A stretch of DNA of 64,000 nt, taken from NCBI GenBank assembly GCA_964526835.1, contig CAZGMK010000011.1, positions 1 to 64,000 on the forward strand. The letters run 5' to 3'. A model generated the notes under the pieces. That model was not told where the DNA came from. It was given only the letters and a program-made list of their open reading frames with translations, and searched no databases. Shown piece after piece: positions 8,133 to 14,745 of this stretch. The position numbers and the translations under genes were made by a program. The stretch's first letter is position 1. Each line of letters begins with the position of its first letter. Source of the stretch: DAOSXA01 sp964526835. Its GTDB lineage: Bacteria; Zixibacteria; MSB-5A5; GN15; FEB-12.

Positions 8133-8162
8133 TTGACAAGCCGGCCGGTGAGGACATTAAAT
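8133..8162 (+). promoter_or_regulatory. Candidate promoter of the exporter operon
   Basis: TTGACA at 8133, 18-base spacer, TTAAAT at 8157. The predicted transcript starts near 8168, about 88 bases before the first gene, and would include the hairpin at 8193-8218. Confidence 0.4.
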
Positions 8163-8192
8163 GGGGGCGTATTTGCTCAACGCTCCATGCGA

Positions 8193-8222
8193 GTTGGTGC
8201 CCGAGGACGTACACCAACCACG
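8193..8222 (+). repeat. Copy of the GGACGTACACCA hairpin repeat
   Basis: GTTGGTG and CACCAAC arms flank CCCGAGGACGTA, followed by CCACG. It is the same element as at 39290-39320 and 14675-14704, but with a T-A pair in place of a C-G pair in the stem. Lies in the leader of the exporter operon. Confidence 0.6.
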
Positions 8223-8255
8223 AAATTGGCCAGACACATAGTGAGGAATCTAGCG

Positions 8256-9029
8256 ATGAGACGTCTGACTGCAGTCTGTATTGTGAGTTTTGTAGTTGCC
8301 GGTATCGGTCTTTCGGGGCTGGCCGAAGAGATGACCGGCGCGAAGCTCATGAAGATGGTTCGCGAGAAGAACAACTCGAAATCGCAGGTGTCGGCGGTGC
8401 TGATGAAGCTGGTCGACAAGAAAGGCCGCAGCCAGGACCGGGCGCTCAAGATATGGGCTGAACAGGTCGGTGACACCGAGAACACGCTGACCCGCTTTCT
8501 TGCCCCGAAACCGGTTGAAGGGGTCGGCTTTCTCGTCGTGAACAAGGATGGGCGCACCGATCGATACCTGTACAGTCCAGCCGGCAAGAAGACCCGCAAG
8601 GTACCCGACGGCGACAACAAGAAGTCATTTCAAGGCAGCGACTTCACCTACTATGATCTCAGCCCTCATGATGTCGAGTCGGACACTTACGAGCCGCTGA
8701 TCACGGAGACTTATGAGGGCCAGACCTGCTGGGTGTGCACTTCACATCCGCAGGGAGACGATGCGCTCTACAGCAAAGTCAAGCAATGGGTGCGCAAGGA
8801 CATCTACGTGCCGGTCTACATTGAGTTCTACGATCCCGACGGTGACCTGCTCAAGTACTCCAAAGTCCTCAAGCTGGAGAAGATCAACGGCTACTGGACG
8901 CCGGTAGAGTCGGTAATGCACAATGTGCAGACTGATCACAAGACGCTTATGAAGATCGATAAGATCGAATACGATGTTGAGATCCCAGAGCACACCTTCA
9001 GTAAGACCAACCTCGAGCGAGGGGCCTGA
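8256..9029 (+). CDS. Periplasmic LolA-like 'outer membrane lipoprotein-sorting' family protein
   Basis: 257 residues with a signal peptide (about 1-23, 'VVAGIGLSGLAEE'). The mature domain has the pattern of the LolA-like family that accompanies RND exporters: 'KLMKMVREKNNSKSQVSAVLMKLVDKKG', 'TRFLAPKPVEGVGFLVVNKDG', 'YLYSPAGKKTRKV', 'GSDFTYYDL', 'SKVKQWVRKDIYVPVYIEFYD'. The fold binds acyl chains, so the likely role is to carry a lipid or lipoprotein across the periplasm. The ATG at 8256 was chosen because GAGG lies upstream and the signal peptide starts there; the frame is open further upstream but through the leader hairpin. First gene of the exporter operon, 35 bases before the RND gene. 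Confidence 0.85.
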   Translation: MRRLTAVCIVSFVVAGIGLSGLAEEMTGAKLMKMVREKNNSKSQVSAVLMKLVDKKGRSQDRALKIWAEQVGDTENTLTRFLAPKPVEGVGFLVVNKDGRTDRYLYSPAGKKTRKVPDGDNKKSFQGSDFTYYDLSPHDVESDTYEPLITETYEGQTCWVCTSHPQGDDALYSKVKQWVRKDIYVPVYIEFYDPDGDLLKYSKVLKLEKINGYWTPVESVMHNVQTDHKTLMKIDKIEYDVEIPEHTFSKTNLERGA

Positions 9030-9064
9030 TCATCTGACACGAGTACAGGGGCCGTCACAAAGGC

Positions 9065-11365
9065 ATGCTCAATCGATACCTCGATCTCATCACCCGACGT
9101 CGCTGGTTTGTCATCGCGGCCATTCTCGGCCTTACTATCTACATTGCTCTGTTTCTGGGTGATCTCAGGTTTGACTCGTCATCGGAAGGCAGCATTCCTC
9201 GGGGAGATCCCGACCAGGAGTATTTTGAGGTCGTCAAGGACGACTTCGGCAACGACCAGGTGGCCATGCTGGTCCTGGTCAACGAAGCCGAACTGGGGAT
9301 ATTTGAGCCCGAGACAATCGCCAAGATCAAACGTCTGACCGATTCCATTGCGGACTTCGAAGGTGTCGACAATGTTGTCAGCCTGACTAATTCGCGCTTT
9401 CTCTCGGGGGTCAGCGGTGATGAACTCACCAACGATCTGATCATCCCGTCGGTGCCGCCCGATCGTGACAGCGCCCGGATCGTGCGCCGGAATGTGCTGG
9501 GCAACCAGCTATTTCACAAAACCCTGGTAAGCCCCGACGGTCGTGCGGCGGCTATCAATATCTTCCTGGCCAATGAGTCCGACAGCGTTCTGCTGGCCAG
9601 CGGCGTCAACAGTCGCATCGCCCGACTGGCGCGGGCCGAGGCGGGACCGGAGGAGACGTACTACGCCGGGCTGATCCACACCCGCATGACCATCAACAAG
9701 GCCATGCACCGGGACCTCAGGGTATTTGTCCCGGCCTCGTTCCTGCTCATCCTGCTGATCCTGTTCCTGTCGTTCCGCAGCCCGCGGGGTATGGTGCTTC
9801 CGGCGGTGACCATCATCATATCTTTGATCTGGACCTTTGGCCTGATCGGACGGGTGGGTGTTCCCATCAATATGACCATGACGATCATCCCGCCGCTGTT
9901 GATCGCCATCGCCAGCTCCCTGACCATCCACATCATGGCCACCTACATTGATACCGCGGCGACGATCAGCGACAAACTCGAAGTTGTTCGACGAACCTTC
10001 GGACTCCTGGCTTCGCCGTTGATTACGGCCGGCGTTACGACAGCGATCGGTTTTGGCTCGCTGATGATCAGCCCTATCCCGAATATCCAGAAAGTCGGCC
10101 TGTTCAGCGTCTTCGGAATCCTGAGCGCCATCATCATCGCCTTTACTTTTGTGCCGGCGATCCTTGCAGTCATCCCCATCCCGGTCCGGAAGAAGGCTCG
10201 GAAGCAGGCGACGGGTTTCATGGCCTCATTGGTGGAATCGATCATCGCCTTCAATTTGAAACACCGGGTGGCCATTCTGGTAATGGCCGCGATAGTACTG
10301 GCCGTCTCCCTGGCCGGGCTGGCCCGGGTTCGAGTGAACACAGACTTCCTGTCCTATTTCAAGAAGGGCTCCGAGATTCGTCAGGCGGCGGATGTGATCG
10401 GCGAAAACCTTGCGGGTGTCTCGACATTCTATGTTGTCGTCGAAGGGCAAGAATCCTATGTGATGCGGCGGGGCGATGTACTGCGGGCAGTCGACTCACT
10501 TCAGAAGTATCTGGAGAGCCGCCCCAGTATCGACAAGGCCACCTCGATGGTCAATATCGTCAAACTCTTCCACCAGGCCATGAATAACGACGATCCGGTC
10601 TTCTTCAAAGTGCCGGACTCGCAGGACGTGCTCGAGGAAGCGATCTTCCTGACCGTTGACCAGGAAGCCCCGGGAGTACGGGCCCACTACGTTGTCGAAG
10701 ACTACTCCTCAATGTCGATATTCGCACGCTCGCAACTGGTGTCAACAAGTGATCTGGCCGAGACCATCGAAGACGTCGAGCGGTTCGCAGGCGAGATTCT
10801 GCCGGACGGTGTAACCGCGACGGCCACGGGCACAGTTGTCGTGATGGCCAAGTCCATCGACTCGATCATCCAGGGGCAGCGGGATTCGCTGCTGCTGGCC
10901 TTTGCGCTGATCTTCCTGATAATGTCTTTCCTGTTCCGGTCGCCGCGAGTCGGGTTGATCTCGATGATCTCAAACACGGTGCCTATCTTCGTCATCTTCG
11001 GGATCATGGGCTGGTTCGACATGCCTCTCAACATCGGTACCAGTGTGGTTGCCTCTATTTCGCTCGGTATCGCGGTCGATGACACCATACACTACATGAT
11101 GCACTTTCGTCGGGAGCTGGCCGAGGGAGTCGAGAGCCGCGAGGCGGTGGTCCGGTCGCTCCGCCATGTCGGTAAACCCGTGATCAATACGAGTATTGCC
11201 TTGGCTCTCGGATTTGGTGTCATTTGCTTTTCGGACTTCGGAATGCTGGTTTCGGTTGGGCTGCTGACCGCAATCACGATGATCACGTGTCTGGTCTCGG
11301 ACCTTTTTCTGACCTCGGCGTTGTTGTTGACCTTCGACTTCTCAAGGAATATCAAAAACCGGTAG
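9065..11365 (+). CDS. RND-superfamily (MMPL) exporter
   Basis: 766 residues. The duplicated RND layout is clear: helix 1 near 14-32, a periplasmic domain to ~218, five helices from ~220 to 370, then helix 7 near 395-415, a second periplasmic domain, and helices from ~605 to the end. The second half carries 'GIAVDDTIHYM' (D-D near 668-669) at the helix-4-like position where RND pumps place proton-relay acids; the matching place in the first half reads 'SSLTIHIMATY' and lacks the acids. This COG1033/MMPL type moves lipids or hydrophobic molecules rather than forming a classical AcrB trimer with TolC; no TolC or fusion protein is nearby. Neighbours supply a LolA-like carrier and an outer-membrane barrel. 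Confidence 0.9.
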   Translation: MLNRYLDLITRRRWFVIAAILGLTIYIALFLGDLRFDSSSEGSIPRGDPDQEYFEVVKDDFGNDQVAMLVLVNEAELGIFEPETIAKIKRLTDSIADFEGVDNVVSLTNSRFLSGVSGDELTNDLIIPSVPPDRDSARIVRRNVLGNQLFHKTLVSPDGRAAAINIFLANESDSVLLASGVNSRIARLARAEAGPEETYYAGLIHTRMTINKAMHRDLRVFVPASFLLILLILFLSFRSPRGMVLPAVTIIISLIWTFGLIGRVGVPINMTMTIIPPLLIAIASSLTIHIMATYIDTAATISDKLEVVRRTFGLLASPLITAGVTTAIGFGSLMISPIPNIQKVGLFSVFGILSAIIIAFTFVPAILAVIPIPVRKKARKQATGFMASLVESIIAFNLKHRVAILVMAAIVLAVSLAGLARVRVNTDFLSYFKKGSEIRQAADVIGENLAGVSTFYVVVEGQESYVMRRGDVLRAVDSLQKYLESRPSIDKATSMVNIVKLFHQAMNNDDPVFFKVPDSQDVLEEAIFLTVDQEAPGVRAHYVVEDYSSMSIFARSQLVSTSDLAETIEDVERFAGEILPDGVTATATGTVVVMAKSIDSIIQGQRDSLLLAFALIFLIMSFLFRSPRVGLISMISNTVPIFVIFGIMGWFDMPLNIGTSVVASISLGIAVDDTIHYMMHFRRELAEGVESREAVVRSLRHVGKPVINTSIALALGFGVICFSDFGMLVSVGLLTAITMITCLVSDLFLTSALLLTFDFSRNIKNR

Positions 11366-11393
11366 GCATCATACCAAACCATACGAGGAATAG

Positions 11394-13313
11394 ATGTATC
11401 GTTTCGGCTCCGACAAGACGATTGCCGCAATAGCGCTTCTTCTTTTGCTGGGCTCTTCCCTGGGCGCCGTCGATCTCAACTCCGGTGACCGGGGGGCCGA
11501 GGTCAAACAGGCCCAGCAGAAACTAACCGATCTGGGGTATGATCTGGGCCTGGTTGACGGGATCTACGGCCGTAAGACTCGCGATGCTGTACGACAGTTT
11601 CAGGCCGAATACGGCCTTCCGGTATCCGGCGCCGTCGATGACCGAACCTGGCGAACCCTAATGGAGGCCAAACCGGTTGAGACCGAGAGTTCGGGCGAAG
11701 AGGAGACAGATGCCGATGAGGGGGCGGCCGAGGTCGAAGAGTACAGCTTCGACAGCGAGTTCTCGTTCGATGATTTTGGTGGCTTCGATGATATGGCGAT
11801 GGGCGGCGACTTCAATATCGACTTCGGTGGACACATCAAGACAGCTAATGCCGTCCGGTTTCAGGGTGGTGACAAGCGATTCCCGCAACTGGCCGAGACC
11901 GAAGCCTTTACCTACTACGATTCGCTTGAGGGCGCCGGAGTACTGTCGTTGCAGCAGAACAAGATATATTTGTTCCTGAACAGTCGGTATTCCGATCACT
12001 GGTCATCCTACGCTGCTGTCGACCTGTACTTCACGCCCAAGCCGGAACGTCCTTTCGACGACGAGTTTGAGATCGAGATCGACGAGCTCTACGTCGATTT
12101 TCTCAGCGATCGCATCGGTTTGCGCATCGGTAAAGAGAAAGTCGTCTGGGGCATGATGGATATGATCTCACCGGCCAATATCATCAACTCCGGTGACATG
12201 ATCGATCCCTTCGTCAACAGTGGCCTCGAGGATGCCCGCGGCCAGTGGGGCGTTCATTTCAATTACGACAACGTCGGAAAGCTCCGCCTGGAGGCGTTGT
12301 TCATCCCGATCTGGAATCCGTCCAAAATGCCCAGCGCTGACATTGACGACGATACGGGCGAGATGATCGCCGACTACTGGTTCCCGCCGCTGTTCAGTTC
12401 CATCCCGTGGCTGCTGTGGACTACGGTTCAGTATACCGACGGCACATTCGGTGATATTATCATCGAGAATGATTTCCTGGGTACCGAGGAACCCGATAAG
12501 GACCTCTCTACCGCTACCTTCGCGAGCCGTCTGACCGCGCCGGTCGGCCGGTTCGATCTCGGAGCTTACTTCGTGACCGGACTGGATCCCAAACCGAACC
12601 CGGTAATACACACAACCGTCGTATCCGGGCAGATCGACTTCGGCGGGCAAATCGGCGTGCGCAATATCGATCTGGCCCTGCTCAATGAGATCGAGCAGCA
12701 GTTTACCCGGGTGTGGGTCTGGGGCGGCACCGGTGAAACCGTTGTCGGTCGATTCCGGTTCAAAGGCGAGACAGCTTTATCCTACGGGCGCAAGTTCTTT
12801 CCCGATATCACGACCGAGGACGGGTTGGTCCGGCTGTACCAGACAGCGGCCAATAACGTCAACATGTACCGGGGCGGCAAGGAAGAGGGCGAGAAGTACT
12901 TCGCCTGGGACTTCATGCTCGGCAGCGAGTACACTATTCCCGGCGTCGACATCATTACTTCCTTGCAGATGGGGTTGACTCAGCGCTTCGGATACGAGGA
13001 AGCCTACTTCGGTGAGGGGACATCGGTCGATCTGACGCTATACGCTCAGAAGTCTTTTGCCGACAATCAACTCACCGTCTCCTGGTCCAATTTGATCGAG
13101 GCGGGATCGGGCAGCATCTATACGTCGCCCCGACTCAAGTACGTGCCCCAGTATCTCAGTTTCCTGGAGTTCACCGGTGGCTTCAACCTGTTCCTCGGGC
13201 CGGGTGGCGAGGACTGGGGAGGCGCTTTCAAGACTCACAAAAGCCTGCTATCCAGCTATGGCAAATACTCTCACTTCTTCGGTACCGCCAAGTTGTCGTT
13301 TGATGTCTTCTAA
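11394..13313 (+). CDS. Peptidoglycan-binding domain fused to a DUF1302-like outer-membrane barrel
   Basis: 639 residues. Signal peptide (1-25), then a PG_binding_1 domain at about 28-91 ('GDRGAEVKQAQQKLTDLGYD', 'VDGIYGRKTRDAVRQFQ', 'DRTWRTLME'), an acidic linker (92-145, rich in E, D, F and G), and a ~490-residue beta-barrel. The barrel has the DUF1302 hallmarks 'IGLRIGKEKVVWGMMDMISPANIINSGDMIDPF' (read as two adjoining segments) and ends 'GTAKLSFDVF' with terminal phenylalanine. It is third in the exporter operon, 28 bases after the RND gene. Inference: the barrel is the outer-membrane exit or receptor, and the head clamps it to the cell wall. The fusion is uncommon for DUF1302 proteins as far as I know. 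Confidence 0.82.
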   Translation: MYRFGSDKTIAAIALLLLLGSSLGAVDLNSGDRGAEVKQAQQKLTDLGYDLGLVDGIYGRKTRDAVRQFQAEYGLPVSGAVDDRTWRTLMEAKPVETESSGEEETDADEGAAEVEEYSFDSEFSFDDFGGFDDMAMGGDFNIDFGGHIKTANAVRFQGGDKRFPQLAETEAFTYYDSLEGAGVLSLQQNKIYLFLNSRYSDHWSSYAAVDLYFTPKPERPFDDEFEIEIDELYVDFLSDRIGLRIGKEKVVWGMMDMISPANIINSGDMIDPFVNSGLEDARGQWGVHFNYDNVGKLRLEALFIPIWNPSKMPSADIDDDTGEMIADYWFPPLFSSIPWLLWTTVQYTDGTFGDIIIENDFLGTEEPDKDLSTATFASRLTAPVGRFDLGAYFVTGLDPKPNPVIHTTVVSGQIDFGGQIGVRNIDLALLNEIEQQFTRVWVWGGTGETVVGRFRFKGETALSYGRKFFPDITTEDGLVRLYQTAANNVNMYRGGKEEGEKYFAWDFMLGSEYTIPGVDIITSLQMGLTQRFGYEEAYFGEGTSVDLTLYAQKSFADNQLTVSWSNLIEAGSGSIYTSPRLKYVPQYLSFLEFTGGFNLFLGPGGEDWGGAFKTHKSLLSSYGKYSHFFGTAKLSFDVF

Positions 13314-13430
13314 GTACTCATAGGCTCCTGTGGTACAGCAGCATAGCTAGTAGCGAGAACGCCGCGAAACAGGCCCGTGTTGGTCCGGTTCAGGAGCCGC
13401 AGCTCAAGTACTTTTTATGCACGGTTTTAT

Positions 13431-13457
13431 TTGACAACCGCGTCTGACTCGGATACT
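13431..13457 (+). promoter_or_regulatory. Candidate promoter of the 13.6-kb barrel gene
   Basis: TTGACA at 13431-13436, then GATACT at 13452 (15-base spacer) or TACTAT at 13454 (17-base spacer). The predicted leader is ~135 bases and contains a consensus Shine-Dalgarno sequence far from the gene start. Confidence 0.5.
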
Positions 13458-13598
13458 ATTGACGCGAATCTGGGGCGGTTGCCCCTTGGAAAAGGAGGTG
13501 AGTGCCGAAACAAACGACAGATAACGCAGGACCTTTGTTTTTTTGAAAGAAACCAAGAAACCAAGCAAACCATAGATTCAACAATGGAGTGTTTTATC

Positions 13599-14201
13599 AT
13601 GAAGCGAATCGTTCTCACCGCTATGGCTCTGTGTTTGCTCCTGGCTCTGAGCATCTCGGCTCAGGACATGGGCATGAAGAACAAGATGATGCTCGGCGCC
13701 TATGCCGGCTACACCATCGGCATGGGTGATGCCTTTGACGATGTTGAGACGGCCCACGGGAAGTTCGAAAGTAGCGCGACCTTCAATTTTGGCGCCAATT
13801 TTCATTATGGTGTAGCTCCGAAGATCATGGTCGGTGGTGATTTCTTCGCCTGGATGTGGAAGAGCGAGGTCGAGGTCACTACCGAGGTGCCGGGATTTGA
13901 TGATCTTGGTGGCGACGAAACTAACCTGCAGTTCGCGATTCTGGGTTCAGCTCTTTACCATGCCTACACCGCCGAAAAGGCGGACCTGTTTCTGCAGGCC
14001 GGTATCGGTCCTCATTTCATGGACGGTGGCGAGGGCGCCAGTTCCACCGAATTCGGAATCATGCTGGGTGGCTTCTACAGGCACATGGTTTCCCCGAAGG
14101 TCGGCATCTTCTTCATGCCGCGCTGGCACATGTTGTTTTCCGATCCGTCAGCGATGCTGATCCAGGCCTCGGCCGGTGTCAGCATTCCGCTCGGCAACTA
14201 A
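13599..14201 (+). CDS. Outer-membrane beta-barrel protein (OMP_b-brl type)
   Basis: 200 residues from ATG 13599: signal peptide 'RIVLTAMALCLLLALSISAQ', then 'MMLGAYAGYTIGMGDAF' and about eight amphipathic strands, ending 'IQASAGVSIPLGN'. GGAG lies 9 bases before the ATG; an in-frame ATG at 13584 would add five residues and cannot be excluded. It has its own promoter and terminator, so it is probably monocistronic and independent of the exporter operon. It differs from the 6.7-8.0 kb pair and is not clearly their paralogue. Role unknown, probably structural or a small porin. Confidence 0.78.
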   Translation: MKRIVLTAMALCLLLALSISAQDMGMKNKMMLGAYAGYTIGMGDAFDDVETAHGKFESSATFNFGANFHYGVAPKIMVGGDFFAWMWKSEVEVTTEVPGFDDLGGDETNLQFAILGSALYHAYTAEKADLFLQAGIGPHFMDGGEGASSTEFGIMLGGFYRHMVSPKVGIFFMPRWHMLFSDPSAMLIQASAGVSIPLGN

Positions 14202-14227
14202 GCCAGTCTTCTTTTCTGATGGTTGAT

Positions 14228-14262
14228 GCCCGGTCTCTTCCGAGACCGGGCTTTCTGTTTCC
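14228..14262 (+). terminator. Rho-independent terminator of the barrel gene
   Basis: Perfect 10-bp stem GCCCGGTCTC / GAGACCGGGC with a TTCC loop, then TTTCTGTTT. Begins 27 bases after the stop. Confidence 0.85.
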
Positions 14263-14409
14263 CCGGCAGGCACCTGTGCCTGCCCAAACACAGGCAGGCG
14301 TACACGATATGGGCAACCACAGGGGGGTGCCCGTACAGCTGCTGTAGATTCCGCGCGACCTTCAGTGGATTTCATTGTAGACCCAGGCGCCCGGGCAGGC
14401 ACGGGCGGT

Positions 14410-14439
14410 CTGTGGTTGGTGTACCTCCTCAGCCTGTCC
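14410..14439 (-). repeat. Left arm of an inverted repeat bracketing a gene fragment
   Basis: The reverse complement matches 14675-14704 at 26 of 30 bases. It belongs to the dispersed GGACGTACACCAGCCAC family. Confidence 0.65.
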
Positions 14440-14493
14440 TTGCGTACTAGATATATTCTTTCGCGACCGGGATCTATGGTGGTCTGTTGCTGA

Positions 14494-14603
14494 CCTATTC
14501 GTCTTCGACTAAGACGGCTGTGCCGTAGACCATCAACTCGGCCGCGCCCTGCATCATTTCGGCGGTGGAGAATCGGGCCGCGACCACGGCGTTGCCGCCG
14601 AGC
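14494..14603 (-). pseudogene. Duplicated 3' fragment of the ybjQ-like gene
   Basis: 110 bases match 16881-16990 with only three differences. They encode the last 35 residues of the YbjQ-family protein ('LGGNAVVAARFSTAEMMQGA' and onward) including its stop codon. Upstream of the fragment the sequence is unrelated, so no start or N-terminus exists. The high identity means a recent copy event or ongoing conversion. Confidence 0.85.
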
Positions 14604-14674
14604 GCCTTGGAGACATGACCGCAGGGTCTCGCTCCGTCTTCGACGAAGCTAGGACCCTGCGGAACGACCTTTTG

Positions 14675-14704
14675 GGACAGCCTCAGGACGTACACCAGCC
14701 ACAG
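14675..14704 (+). repeat. Right arm of an inverted repeat bracketing a gene fragment
   Basis: Contains GGACGTACACCAGCCACAG, exactly as in the tandem array at 39.3 kb. Pairs with 14410-14439 (26/30). Confidence 0.65.
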
Positions 14705-14717
14705 TCTGAATATGGAA

Positions 14718-14741
14718 GCCCGGTCTCATGCGAGGCCGGGT
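14718..14741 (-). terminator. Terminator of the LtaS-like gene
   Basis: Minus-strand hairpin with CCCGGCCTC and GAGACCGGG arms (one mismatch) and a GCAT loop, a few bases after the TAG stop. There is no strong T-run, so it may be factor-assisted. Confidence 0.5.
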
Positions 14742-14745
14742 TTCT

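Larger units (their letters stand above)
14202..14745. other. Gene-free region with terminators, a duplicated gene fragment and inverted repeats
   Basis: No intact gene. Contents in order: terminator 14228-14262; hairpin GGCAGGCAC/GTGCCTGCC at 14265-14284; left inverted repeat 14410-14439; a copy of the 3' end of the ybjQ-like gene at 14494-14603; a 10-bp-stem hairpin CCGCAGGGTC/GACCCTGCGG (14619-14662); right inverted repeat 14675-14704; and the terminator of the sulfatase gene at 14718-14741. Confidence 0.7.

Noticed and set aside
14495..14695. 66-residue minus-strand protein
   Set aside because: Only its last 35 residues match the YbjQ family, and they come from a duplicated gene fragment; the N-terminal part is hairpin repeat DNA.
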